From: Niastella caeni
Lineage (GTDB): Bacteria > Bacteroidota > Bacteroidia > Chitinophagales > Chitinophagaceae
NCBI RefSeq assembly: GCF_004834005.1
Contig: NZ_STFF01000006.1
Span: forward strand, 420,071 to 484,070
Length of the DNA stretch: 64,000 bases
Direction: 5' to 3'
This document shows, piece by piece, positions 1 through 8,735 of this stretch (within the stretch, counting starts at the first letter, position 1; each line of letters opens with the position of its first letter). The notes under the pieces are model-generated. The model was not told the DNA's origin and did no database searches. It was given only the letters and a program-made list of their open reading frames with translations. The translations under genes and the position numbers were made by a program.

Positions 1-6
1 CCGACC

Positions 7-744
7 TCAGATATCCCCTTTCAATCCCAGGTATAAAGTGGCAGCTATAATAGCGCCAATGATGGGACCAATGACCGGTATCCAGGCATATTTCCAGTTA
101 CTACTACCCTTCTGTTTAATTGGCAGCAGCGCATGCACAATACGCGGACCGAGATCGCGGGCCGGGTTAATGGCATAACCGGTTGTGCCTCCTAACGAAA
201 GGCCAATGGCCCACACCAGGAAAGTTACCGGCAGGGCGCCTAAAGAACCCATTCCGATAGGCGTTTGCGGTTCTCTGATCTCCGCATCGGTGAAATAGAA
301 AATAACAAAGATCAGCACAAATGTGCCGATGATCTCACTCAGCAGGTTAAACGTATTATTTCGGATAGCCGGCCCGGTACTGAACACGGCCAACTGCGTA
401 TCGGGATCGCTGGTTGAATTGAAATGATCTCTGTATATCACCCATGCCAGGAAAGAACCCAGCATAGCACCCAACAGTTGGGCCAGTACATACATAGGCA
501 CTTCACTCCAATTAAATTTATGGGCCATAGCCAGGGCTATCGATACCGCCGGATTCAAATGTGCGCCGCTATACGGCCCTGCAATGACCACGCCTACAAA
601 TACAGCGAGCGCCCAACCGGTGGTGATCACCATCCAGCCACCGCTGTTCCCTTTGGTTCCTTTTAAGATCACATTCGCCACAACGCCAGCACCTAATAAG
701 ATCAAAAACATAGTGCCGATTAACTCGGCTGCAAATGGTGACAT
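7..744 (-). CDS. glpF: Aquaglyceroporin (glycerol uptake facilitator, MIP family)
   Basis: A 245-residue inner-membrane channel of the major intrinsic protein family, which lets glycerol diffuse into the cell. Both channel-forming NPA motifs are visible: NPAV at residue 64, preceded by SGAHL, and NPARD at residue 193. The Asp after the second NPA is typical of glycerol-conducting members rather than water-only aquaporins. Six hydrophobic membrane segments fit the family, and the length is normal. It is the last gene of a minus-strand glycerol cluster (glpD, phosphoesterase, glpK, glpF), 180 bp after glpK, a gap that carries iterated repeats. The stop codon lies 7 bp from the window edge, so the gene appears complete. 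Confidence 0.93.
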   Translation of the reverse strand: MSPFAAELIGTMFLILLGAGVVANVILKGTKGNSGGWMVITTGWALAVFVGVVIAGPYSGAHLNPAVSIALAMAHKFNWSEVPMYVLAQLLGAMLGSFLAWVIYRDHFNSTSDPDTQLAVFSTGPAIRNNTFNLLSEIIGTFVLIFVIFYFTDAEIREPQTPIGMGSLGALPVTFLVWAIGLSLGGTTGYAINPARDLGPRIVHALLPIKQKGSSNWKYAWIPVIGPIIGAIIAATLYLGLKGDI

Positions 745-754
745 AAAATCAATT

Positions 755-927
755 TATTGTTTATGGTTTGTGGTTTATAGTTTGTGGTTCGTGAAAACCG
801 CTGCAAGCCGCACGCTTCAGGCAAAATACATCGCCTACATCCTGCCATCTTTTGCCTTTCGCTTGTGGCTTGTAGCGTGAAGCTTGTAGCTGTATTCCCA
901 TTAGCACATTATCACATTAGCTAATTA
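755..927. repeat. Iterated intergenic repeats between glpK and glpF
   Basis: The glpK-glpF gap consists largely of short imperfect iterations. First comes 'tttatggtttgtggtttatagtttgtggttcgtg', a stuttering 7-8 bp unit. Then come 'gctgcaagccgcacgcttcagg' and its rough complement 'gcttgtggcttgtagcgtgaagc', and finally 'ttagcacattatcacattagctaa'. The two complementary halves could fold into a long imperfect hairpin. The same sequence style recurs after other genes in the window. No coding potential is supported. Confidence 0.6.
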
Positions 928-2409
928 TTCCTCAGCCCATGCCTTAGCCGCCTTTATGGCCTTTTGCCAGCCTTTCGTTAACTCAATGGCATTGTTGCTA
1001 TCGGGTGAAAAACTTTTATTGAGCTTCCATTGCTTTTTTATTTCATCAATATTCTTCCAGAACCCTACTGCCAGTCCGGCCAGGTAAGCAGCGCCAATAG
1101 CGGTCGTTTCCGTGATCTCCGGTCTTATTACCGTTGCCTGCAACACGTTCGCCTGAATTTGCAGTAACAGGTCATTGGAAGTAGCGCCGCCGTCTACCCG
1201 AAGCTCTTTAATAGGTGCGCCCGCATCGGCCTGCATGGCAGTTAATACATCCATGGTTTGCAGCGCAATGCTTTCCAAAGCAGCGCGGGCAATATGGGAA
1301 GAAGAAGTGCCGCGGGTAATGCCTACGATGGTACCCCGTGCATGTTGTTCCCAGTATGGCGCGCCCAATCCTGCAAAGGCCGGAACCAGGTATACGCCGC
1401 CGTTATCAGGCACTTTTTTTGCCAGCGCTTCCACATCAGCAGATTTCTTGATAATGCCCAAACCGTCACGCAGCCATTGCACTACGGCGCCGCCAATGAA
1501 TATGCTGCCTTCCAGTGCGTATTGTACCTTTCCATTGATTTGCCAGGCAATGGTTGTTACCAGGTTGTTTTTCGACAGAATGGGTTTATCGCCAATATTC
1601 ATGAGCATAAAACAACCGGTGCCATACGTGTTTTTTACCATGCCTTGCTCGGTGCACATTTGCCCGAATAAAGCCGCCTGCTGATCGCCTGCAATACCGG
1701 CGATGGGAATTTGCGCAGCGAGTATCTGTTGATCCGTTTCGCCAAACACTTCACTCGATGAGCGGACCTGGGGTAACATAGAGGCCGGAACATCCAATAA
1801 CTGCAACAGCTCCTCATCCCATTTACAGGTGTGAATATTGAACAACATGGTACGGGAAGCGTTGGTGATATCGGTAGCATGTACTTTACCACCCGTTAGT
1901 TTGTATACCAGCCAGGTATCGATAGTACCAAAGGCCAGCTTTCCTTCCTGCGCTTTTTTACGGGCGCCTTCTACATTATCGAGGATCCAGCGGACCTTGG
2001 TAGCAGAAAAATAGGCATCAACAATCAACCCTGTTTTTTCCTGTATCAATTTGCCGGACTGTATTTTCAACTGATCACAAAAAGTAGCGGTACGCCGGTC
2101 TTGCCATACGATGGCATTGTGAATGGGGTTACCGGTCTCTTTATCCCATACTACGGTTGTTTCGCGTTGGTTGGTGATGCCGATGGCAGCTATATCGGTT
2201 GCTTTCAACCCGGCTATGCTCACGGCTTCTACTGCCACGGCCAGTTGCGTGGCCCAAATTTCTGCGGCATCATGCTCTACCCAACCTGGTTGCGGGTACA
2301 ACTGGGTAAATTCTTTTTGAGCAATCGATATAATAGATCCTGCATGATCGAAAATGATGGCGCGCGAACTGGTAGTTCCCTGGTCGAATGAAAGAATGTA
2401 TTTTGGCAT
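925..2409 (-). CDS. glpK: Glycerol kinase
   Basis: A 494-residue FGGY-family kinase that phosphorylates glycerol to sn-glycerol-3-phosphate using ATP, trapping it in the cytoplasm. The N-terminal phosphate-binding loop (DQGTTSSRAIIFD, from about residue 9) is intact. So are the WVEHDA segment and the C-terminal ATPase-fold motifs (GGAVVQWLRDGL, about residue 305, and VDGGATSND, about residue 408). Length matches bacterial GlpK. The neighbours glpF and glpD supply uptake and the next oxidation step, so the operonic role is clear. The long open frames on the opposite strand are shadows. Confidence 0.96.
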   Translation of the reverse strand: MPKYILSFDQGTTSSRAIIFDHAGSIISIAQKEFTQLYPQPGWVEHDAAEIWATQLAVAVEAVSIAGLKATDIAAIGITNQRETTVVWDKETGNPIHNAIVWQDRRTATFCDQLKIQSGKLIQEKTGLIVDAYFSATKVRWILDNVEGARKKAQEGKLAFGTIDTWLVYKLTGGKVHATDITNASRTMLFNIHTCKWDEELLQLLDVPASMLPQVRSSSEVFGETDQQILAAQIPIAGIAGDQQAALFGQMCTEQGMVKNTYGTGCFMLMNIGDKPILSKNNLVTTIAWQINGKVQYALEGSIFIGGAVVQWLRDGLGIIKKSADVEALAKKVPDNGGVYLVPAFAGLGAPYWEQHARGTIVGITRGTSSSHIARAALESIALQTMDVLTAMQADAGAPIKELRVDGGATSNDLLLQIQANVLQATVIRPEITETTAIGAAYLAGLAVGFWKNIDEIKKQWKLNKSFSPDSNNAIELTKGWQKAIKAAKAWAEE

Positions 2410-2506
2410 TGGTACTTTATATTAATCGTTAGTGTATTATTGAATCGCTGGTGACTTATGTTGCTGTTGCCGGTTACCAAACCGAAATCCCCAAATTGAG
2501 CTTTAG

Positions 2507-3925
2507 TTACGCATTGTATTCAGCCGTATACTTCTTCCCAAACCGATCCGTTGCTACCACTTTCACCTGTTTAGCCGAGGCAGGGATAACGGCATTGAAC
2601 AAATGATCTGTTCTCTTGGGTTCGGCAAAACCACGCGGCTTGGGCAATTGAGGGCCTTCATATAGCGCAACCGCTAACAGATCAAACCCTTTCTCCTGCT
2701 TAAATTGATCATGTCTGGCGCCATCAACAAAGCATTCCACCGTCCATGCCGGATCATAGTTCCATACATTCACCTGCAGCTTTTTGCTGGCGGCATCCTG
2801 GTCCTGCACAAACAAACTTACCTGGTGATCGGCTTCTTTACCGGTACTCTGATAATACCAGCTCAATTCGGTTCCTTTTACCGAATATACGCCATAACCA
2901 GATGGTGTACCATCACCGCAAATGGGACCAGTCCACCAGGCGCCACAAACCGTGCCATGGTTATGTTCAAAGATATTATCCTTTATTACATTTCGATGGT
3001 AATGTGTATGGCCCGACATGATGTGTACATTACGGCCTTTCAACACCGCATATAAAGCTTCATTATTTTTTACTTCATTGTGCACGGGAATATGCAAACA
3101 AACAATTACCAGGTGATCATCAGGCACAAAAGAAAGATCTTTCTGCAGCCAGTTCAATTGCTCTTCTGAAATATACCCGTCGTATTCCCTTTCTTTTCCC
3201 AGGTAACGTACATCATCTAACACCACATAATGTACTTTGCCGCGGTTAAAGGAATACCAGGTAGGACCATAATGTTGTTGAAACGTATCGTCCGACATAT
3301 CATCGCCGCCCTTGTTATAATCCATATCGTGGTTACCGATACATTGAAAGAACGGGATACCCATTTTTTCTACGGCAGCATTATAAGCAGGGAATAATTC
3401 GTGGCTATCCCATACAATGTCGCCTACAGTAATACCATGCAGTAAGGCGCCATTGGCGGCCTGTACAAACTTTTGTACGTCGGGTACCGATTCGGTCATC
3501 ATCCTGTTCACATCTTTCTCATTCTTTACCTGCGGGTCGGCCCAAATGATGAACTGGTGATTGGTATCATCGGTTGCCAGGGGTTCAAGGTAGAAGTTGA
3601 TCGCTTTGCGCAGGTTGGTATCCTGTACCAACCGGTAATGCCGTGAAAGTCCTTTTTCATGCGTGAACGCATAACCGGCAGGGGTAGAAACAAAGATCGC
3701 GGTTGCATTTGGATGCAATTCCATTTCATATTTTCCCGACTTATCGGTTGTCACTACGGAATATCCATCACTTACCACCACTCCTTTCAAACCTTTTCCA
3801 CTTGCCTGCACTTCGCCTTTTATTTTCTTTTGTGCAGGTATAAACGCTTTTACAGGAGAAAAAGGCGTTACTACCCATCCTGCAGTCAGCCAACCAAGAG
3901 AAGCAATGAATTTGCGTCGTTTCAT
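2507..3925 (-). CDS. Secreted calcineurin-like metallophosphoesterase
   Basis: A 472-residue protein with an N-terminal export signal (MKRRKFIASLGWLTAGW; basic, hydrophobic, somewhat Tat-like but without a full twin-arginine consensus). It is followed by a small beta-sandwich, CarboxypepD-like region (about 38-100) and a calcineurin-type phosphoesterase core. Core motifs seen are WADPQ (DxQ in place of the usual DxH), VGDIVWD, CIGNHDMDY, CLHIPVH and SGHTHYH. A C-terminal beta-rich domain follows (about 360-472). It lies between glpK and glpD on the same strand, 97 bp before glpK. I infer that it may release glycerol or glycerol phosphate from a periplasmic phosphoester. The substrate cannot be read from the sequence. 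Confidence 0.85.
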   Translation of the reverse strand: MKRRKFIASLGWLTAGWVVTPFSPVKAFIPAQKKIKGEVQASGKGLKGVVVSDGYSVVTTDKSGKYEMELHPNATAIFVSTPAGYAFTHEKGLSRHYRLVQDTNLRKAINFYLEPLATDDTNHQFIIWADPQVKNEKDVNRMMTESVPDVQKFVQAANGALLHGITVGDIVWDSHELFPAYNAAVEKMGIPFFQCIGNHDMDYNKGGDDMSDDTFQQHYGPTWYSFNRGKVHYVVLDDVRYLGKEREYDGYISEEQLNWLQKDLSFVPDDHLVIVCLHIPVHNEVKNNEALYAVLKGRNVHIMSGHTHYHRNVIKDNIFEHNHGTVCGAWWTGPICGDGTPSGYGVYSVKGTELSWYYQSTGKEADHQVSLFVQDQDAASKKLQVNVWNYDPAWTVECFVDGARHDQFKQEKGFDLLAVALYEGPQLPKPRGFAEPKRTDHLFNAVIPASAKQVKVVATDRFGKKYTAEYNA

Positions 3926-4242
3926 AATACAGATTTAGAATACAGCTCCAGGCTACACGCTGCAAGCTTCAAGCAAATACAGAATACAGCAGTAAGCTGT
4001 AAACTATAAGGGAATACAGTTTATAGTTTATTTCCAGGGTTCAAGAGACGCCAACAACAATGTTCTGGTTGCAAGCATTTGATCAAAGCTTTACACAAAC
4101 GTTTGCATAATCTGCTTTCAGCAGAGAGCTCAGAGCTTACGGCTTACGGCTTGCGGCTTACTGCTTACGGCTTATAGCTTATGGCTTACAGCTTGAAGCT
4201 TGAAGCTTGCAGCTTTCGGCTTGCACAGTTCCCTACAAAATA
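3926..4242. repeat. Intergenic region with iterated 'gctt(a/g)' repeats
   Basis: The 317 bp between glpD and the phosphoesterase hold no gene. From about 3949 to 4016 there is a 'ggctacacgctgcaagc' type block followed by 'aatacag' units. From about 4128 to 4228 at least ten imperfect copies of a 7-10 bp unit (cttacgg, cttatag, cttgaag, cttgcag) run in tandem. The blocks are AGC-rich on one strand and GCT-rich on the other, so mRNA hairpins are possible. I see no convincing promoter for the phosphoesterase here. Confidence 0.6.
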
Positions 4243-5817
4243 CTATTGCAACAAGTATCCCTGCGCTAACTTAGTATATGCCTCCACCTGCTCCTGCACC
4301 CAGTTATTATCTTTTTGTAATTCTTTCGCCATAATGGTAGCCACCGGTTCCGCCATACGAATACTTTCCCGCGCATCTAACAACAACGCCCGGGTACGGC
4401 GCGATAATACATCTTCTACGGTTCGCGCCATTTCATGCCGCACTGCCCAGATCACCTGCGCTTCGTGTATTTGCAGGCTTTTGCTGAGCCATTCGTTGGA
4501 ATGACCATTCATCAATGCTTTTACCTTTACGGTATCACTCCCATAGAAATATAATGGATCGCTCAAATTCACATCGGTTAGGGCTCCATGTATGGCCAAT
4601 TGCCTGGTAGCTGTTTTCTTATGCGGCCACTGCAATTCTTTTTCTATCCGGTCAACCATATCCTCGCCCATTTTTCGGTAGGTGGTCCATTTACCGCCTA
4701 AAATGGTAAAGAGATGGGAAGGTGTAACCATGATCTTATGACTGCGGGAGATCTCTTTTGTTTTCTGATTATCGTTTGTGGGAGCCGCCAACGGACGCAA
4801 TCCGGCAAAAACGCTTAATACGTCACTTCGTTTGGGCTGCTGCACAAAATAACGCGAAGCATTTTCGAGAATGAACGCAATCTCTTTTTCCAGCGCCTGC
4901 GGTTCTAACGAAGCTTCATTCACCGGCGTATCTGTTGTACCCACCACCACTTTATTATGCCAGGGTACTGCAAACAGCACACGTCCATCACTGGTAGCAG
5001 GGATCATCAAAGCATCATTAGCCGGATAGAATTTTTTATCCAGAACAAGGTGTACGCCCTGGCTGGCTGTAATGCTTTTGGAACCGGTGGGGTTATCCAT
5101 TTGCAGGATGGCATCAACAAACACCCCGGTAGCGTTGATCACCGCTTTTGCCTTGCAGGTAAATTGGCGGTTGGTTTCTGTGTCGGTAATTTTTACACCT
5201 GAAATATGCTGACCATCCTCTTTAATTAGCCCGGTTACTTTCGTGTAGTTCAGGGCAACGCCACCTTGTTCAATAATGGTTTGCACCAGGTTAATGGCCA
5301 GGCGCGAATCATCAAACTGGCCATCGTGGTACATAACCCCGCCAACCAAACCTTCCGTTTTTATGTTGGGCAGTTTTTGAAGGGCTTTTGTCCGCGAAAT
5401 AAAAACAGAGGATCCCAGGCTCAGGGTGCCCGAGATCCAATCATATAGTTTAAGTCCGATGGTATATTTCAGCCGGTCCCACCAGGTATAGATGGGTATA
5501 ATAAAAGTTTGGTTCTTTACCAGGTGCGGTGCGTTGCGCCATAACAGACCGCGTTCAATGCTGGCCTCTCTAACCAGTTGAATATCGCCTTGCGCCAGGT
5601 ATCGTACCCCGCCATGCACCAGTTTGGTGCTGCGGCTGGAGGTGCCTTTGGCAAAATCGGCCTGTTCAATTAATAATGCAGAATATCCCCTGCTAACTGC
5701 TTCAAGAGCAATACCTAACCCGGTTGCTCCACCCCCGATCACAATCAAATCCCATTCCTTTTGTGTGGTCAGCTTGTTTATCAGGGTATTACGATTCTGT
5801 ACGGCTTCAACTTCCAT
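4243..5817 (-). CDS. glpD: Glycerol-3-phosphate dehydrogenase, FAD-dependent
   Basis: A 524-residue flavoprotein that oxidises sn-glycerol-3-phosphate to dihydroxyacetone phosphate at the membrane and passes electrons to quinone. The FAD-binding dinucleotide fold (DLIVIGGGATGLGIALEA, about residues 23-40) and the SSRSTKLVHGGVRYL segment (about 60-75) are characteristic. The middle GRVLFAVPWHNKVVVGTTDTP block and the ILGGKWTTYRKM motif (about 375) complete the DAO and C-terminal domains. It is probably the first gene of the glycerol cluster and faces the glpR-like gene across a 549-bp gap. Confidence 0.95.
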   Translation of the reverse strand: MEVEAVQNRNTLINKLTTQKEWDLIVIGGGATGLGIALEAVSRGYSALLIEQADFAKGTSSRSTKLVHGGVRYLAQGDIQLVREASIERGLLWRNAPHLVKNQTFIIPIYTWWDRLKYTIGLKLYDWISGTLSLGSSVFISRTKALQKLPNIKTEGLVGGVMYHDGQFDDSRLAINLVQTIIEQGGVALNYTKVTGLIKEDGQHISGVKITDTETNRQFTCKAKAVINATGVFVDAILQMDNPTGSKSITASQGVHLVLDKKFYPANDALMIPATSDGRVLFAVPWHNKVVVGTTDTPVNEASLEPQALEKEIAFILENASRYFVQQPKRSDVLSVFAGLRPLAAPTNDNQKTKEISRSHKIMVTPSHLFTILGGKWTTYRKMGEDMVDRIEKELQWPHKKTATRQLAIHGALTDVNLSDPLYFYGSDTVKVKALMNGHSNEWLSKSLQIHEAQVIWAVRHEMARTVEDVLSRRTRALLLDARESIRMAEPVATIMAKELQKDNNWVQEQVEAYTKLAQGYLLQ

Positions 5818-6366
5818 TTTATATCTAAAACTTTCGTTTTATTTCAATTAATTCCAATAGGCAATAATAGCGAAACAATTTGAAACAGTAAATTAAAATA
5901 TTTCGAAAGAACGAACCCCGCCTCGCCAACCTATTTACTCATGCCCATTCCGCTCATAAGTGTGCACTGATAGCCTTTATATGGACGTTTTAAAACCCAA
6001 TATGGTACTAGTTGAGCGGAAACTCCCGGGGAACCCTGTTCATTTCTCATAGGTGAAATTGAGATATCCCACATGTTCCGGAGTTATCACACAGATGTCC
6101 CAGCTCTTATCAGGTCTGGAATATCTTCGGGACACTATTTTAATAATTGAGGATCATAACTATAATATGCCTAATAATTCAGGGCGTATTGAGCCCTGAT
6201 ATTTGTGTTCTAAGAATTACATTATATAACCCTTACACAAGGTTGATTGCCGCTTTCATAGCCATAATGGCATACAGGAAGTTCAGCTCATAGCTATCAA
6301 ACAGTTTAGCCATCAAACAATTACATCCACCATCTGACAATTTTCATTTAATTTGTCATACCAATT
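5818..6366. promoter_or_regulatory. glpD-glpR intergenic: Divergent promoter region between glpD and the GlpR-type gene
   Basis: About 550 bp without a gene. Next to glpD, TTTCGAAAGAACGAAC at 5901-5916 and further CGAAA/TTTCG words at 5836 and 5871 resemble the TTCG-containing half-sites bound by DeoR-family glycerol repressors. This is a candidate operator only. Between about 5990 and 6140 there is a stretch of unclear origin with TGTCCC at 6096 and GGGACA about 30 bp later as a short inverted repeat. It may be an element scar, but nothing coding remains. The final 60 bp before 6367 are AT-rich. Confidence 0.35.
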
Positions 6367-7131
6367 ATGATCTCACAAACCGAACGCCATCAATTCATAC
6401 TTAATAAACTAACGAAGGAAAGCTTCGTTAATGTGCTGGAACTTTGTAAGGAGCTGGATGTTTCTTCCGTTACTATTCGTAAGGACCTGAAACTGCTGGA
6501 GGATAAAAACCTTTTATTCCGCACACATGGCGGCGCCACCATTAACAACCCGTATACGGTTGACCGGCCGGTGAATGAAAAGGAAAAACTGCAATCGGGA
6601 GAAAAAATGAAGATCGGCGCCACGGCTGCACAACTGATCGCCGACAATGATTCCATTATCATTGCCTCTGGCACAACGGTGTTGGCGCTGGCTAAAAATA
6701 TGCCGCCGAAATTAAACCTCACTGTGATCACCGCTTCTTTGCAGGTAGCACAGGAATTGATCAAACACCCGGATATCGAGATCATGCAATTGGGCGGTAT
6801 TCTGCGCAAGAGTTCTTCTTCCGTAACCGGACCATACGCGCAAAAAATATTAACCGATTTTTTTTGTAGTAAATTATTCCTGGGCGTTGATGGTATTGAC
6901 CTGGAGTTTGGTCTTACAACCACCAGCGTAATGGAAGCACACCTTAACCGCCAGATGATTGATGTGTCGCAAAAAGTGATCGTTCTCTCCGACTCTACCA
7001 AATTCGGCAAACGTGGTTTTGGCCGTATATGCGGGCTGGAAGAAATAGATCAGGTCATTACCGACAATGGTATTTCAGAGCATTATGTAACGCAGTTGGA
7101 GAGCAGAGGGATTGAAGTGACGATAGTTTAA
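6367..7131 (+). CDS. DeoR/GlpR-family transcriptional regulator
   Basis: A 254-residue repressor with an N-terminal DeoR-type winged helix-turn-helix (residues about 5-60, including VNVLELCKELDVSSVTIRKDLK). The DeoR C-terminal sugar-phosphate-binding domain follows, with the IIASGTTVLALAKNM loop, LGGILRKSSSSVTG and FLGVDGID segments typical of the family. It stands divergently from glpD, so repression of the glycerol genes relieved by glycerol-3-phosphate is the natural inference, as for E. coli GlpR. The ligand is not proven by sequence, so no gene symbol is assigned. Confidence 0.88.
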   Translation: MISQTERHQFILNKLTKESFVNVLELCKELDVSSVTIRKDLKLLEDKNLLFRTHGGATINNPYTVDRPVNEKEKLQSGEKMKIGATAAQLIADNDSIIIASGTTVLALAKNMPPKLNLTVITASLQVAQELIKHPDIEIMQLGGILRKSSSSVTGPYAQKILTDFFCSKLFLGVDGIDLEFGLTTTSVMEAHLNRQMIDVSQKVIVLSDSTKFGKRGFGRICGLEEIDQVITDNGISEHYVTQLESRGIEVTIV

Positions 7132-7170
7132 TTAACTAATGTGCTAAATTTTATCGAATTATCACATTAA

Positions 7171-7350
7171 CCATCTGAACTTTCCAGAAAGTTTCAAATT
7201 CAACTTAAAATACACAAAGCAAAAGAACTCCTGGCCCACACAACAAGATCTGTCAAAGAAATTGCCTTCGCACTCAACTTCGAATCTAACTTTTACTTCT
7301 TTAAATTGTTTAAAGAAAAGACAGGATTAACATTTCCCCCTGGCACCTGA
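7171..7350 (+). pseudogene. Remnant of an AraC-family regulator (C-terminal HTH)
   Basis: Reading frame 1 from 7171 to the TGA at 7348-7350 is open and reads as the tail of an AraC/XylS DNA-binding domain. It has QLKIHKAKELLAHTTRSVKE, then IAFALNFESNFYFFKLFKE, then KTGLTF. This is the second helix-turn-helix with the usual AKxLL..T..SVKEIAxxLGFES..YFxKxFKxxTG pattern. The frame is closed upstream at 7168 and has no start codon, so only about 60 codons survive. It starts 40 bp after the glpR-like stop. The rest of the 7132-7553 gap shows only a TAATGTG/CACATTA inverted repeat (7137-7170), which may end the upstream transcript. Confidence 0.75.
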
Positions 7351-7553
7351 ATTGCGTAACCCTAGATAGTTAAAACAATCTGGGTCATTCATTTTGAAAG
7401 TAATAGACATTAAAACCGGATCGTAGTTATGTTTTATTTTATACGCTATAAACCACTTGATGCATTTTTTCCCCATCCCCCAATTCCAGCATACCCCTTA
7501 TACAACCAACAACAAAGAATTTTATATGAATCATTAAACAGAAAACATTGGTT

Positions 7554-8621
7554 ATGTTGAAAATTGCGCAAATAGCTCCACTGGTAGAATCTGTTCCGCC
7601 TAAATTTTACGGAGGCACAGAACGGGTAGTAGCCTATCTTACTGATGCGTTGGTAAAGCTGGGGCATAATGTAACTTTATTCGCTTCGGGCGACTCCATT
7701 ACCAAAGCACGACTTGTTTCGGTTACGCCCACTTCATTGCGATTAAGTAATTGTGTTGATCAAATGGCCGGTAATATCCTGCAATTGCAGGAAGTGATGG
7801 ACCGGTCGCATGAATTTGACCTGCTGCATTTTCATACCGATTATTTACATTTCCCCGTTACCCGTTTTTGTAACAAAAAAACCCTGACAACCTTACATGG
7901 CCGATTAGATATTCCTGAATTAAAACCGCTGTATAAAAAATTCAATGATGTACCGGTAATTTCTATTTCCAATGCCCAGCGTCGCCCATTGCCTATAGCC
8001 AACTGGGTTGCTACCGTATATCATGGTTTACCTGTTGATCTCTACCAGCCGGGAAATGGAGATGGCGATTATGTGGTATTCCTGGGCAGGTTTTCTCCCG
8101 AAAAACGGGTAGATCGCGCCATTGAAATTGCAAAACGGGCAAACATAAAAATAAAGATCGCAGCAAAAGTAGATAAAGCAGATGAACGGTATTTTGAAAA
8201 AGAGATCCGCCACCTGCTCGATCAACCCCATGTAGAATACCTGCAGGAAATTGGCGAAGCAGAAAAAGGCCCCTTGCTGGCCAATGCAAAAGCCTTATTA
8301 TTTCCGATCGACTGGCCTGAACCATTTGGCATGGTGCTGATTGAAGCCATGGCTTGTGGCACACCCATTATTGCGTATAACCACGGTTCGGTACCCGAAA
8401 TTGTTGATCATGGGAAAACCGGCTTTATTGTAAACAGCATTGAAAAAGCAACTGAAGCATTACAAAATATTCATTTAATAAGTCGTGAGGACTGCCGCGC
8501 CACCTTTGAAAAAAGGTTCAGTAACATCGTGATGGCAAAAAATTATGTTCGTCTATACGAAAGGTCACTACTCAAGCAACCCGAAAGATCTTTTTACTTA
8601 ACACCAGCGTATAGGAAATGA
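7554..8621 (+). CDS. Glycosyltransferase family 4 protein
   Basis: A 355-residue GT-B glycosyltransferase if started at ATG 7554; a TTG at 7548 is also in frame but less likely. The N-terminal acceptor domain begins MLKIAQIAPL and includes the glycine-rich KFYGGTERVV loop. The C-terminal nucleotide-sugar domain has GRFSPEKRVD (about residue 175) and EPFGMVLIEAMACGTP, the E-x7-E donor-binding motif. The family makes glycans or glycosides from nucleotide sugars. Its partner downstream on the same strand, 114 bp away, is a glycogen-debranching-type enzyme, so a role in alpha-glucan or glycoside metabolism is possible. The substrate is unknown. Confidence 0.85.
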   Translation: MLKIAQIAPLVESVPPKFYGGTERVVAYLTDALVKLGHNVTLFASGDSITKARLVSVTPTSLRLSNCVDQMAGNILQLQEVMDRSHEFDLLHFHTDYLHFPVTRFCNKKTLTTLHGRLDIPELKPLYKKFNDVPVISISNAQRRPLPIANWVATVYHGLPVDLYQPGNGDGDYVVFLGRFSPEKRVDRAIEIAKRANIKIKIAAKVDKADERYFEKEIRHLLDQPHVEYLQEIGEAEKGPLLANAKALLFPIDWPEPFGMVLIEAMACGTPIIAYNHGSVPEIVDHGKTGFIVNSIEKATEALQNIHLISREDCRATFEKRFSNIVMAKNYVRLYERSLLKQPERSFYLTPAYRK

Positions 8622-8696
8622 AGCAGGAAGTAAGATGCCGGAAGCAGGAAAGAACCAGAAAACAAAATCCTTATTTTTTTCGAGCTTCCTGCTTCT
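8620..8696 (+). terminator. Hairpin with duplicated GAAGCAGGAA arm
   Basis: GAAGCAGGAAG at 8620-8630 overlaps the GT4 stop codon. It is nearly repeated at 8641-8650 and is complemented by CTTCCTGCTTC at 8685-8695, followed shortly by a T-rich stretch. Either left copy can pair with the right arm. It may act as a weak terminator or an RNA-stability element between the two genes. Confidence 0.4.
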
Positions 8697-8735
8697 CAGA
8701 TTTTTTATTATTGAGAGCATTAAAAACCAGCCGTT

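Noticed and set aside
1175..1684. 169-codon open frame on the plus strand inside glpK
   Set aside because: It lies wholly opposite a complete, well-matched glycerol kinase gene and shows no domain; it is a shadow frame.
6055..6140. Possible insertion-sequence scar with TGTCCC/GGGACA ends upstream of the glpR-like gene
   Set aside because: The inverted repeat is only 6 bp, there is no target duplication and no transposase remnant, so it could be chance.
6390..7010. 206-codon open frame on the minus strand inside the glpR-like gene
   Set aside because: It is antisense to a clear DeoR-family gene. Its serine-rich translation has no recognisable motif.
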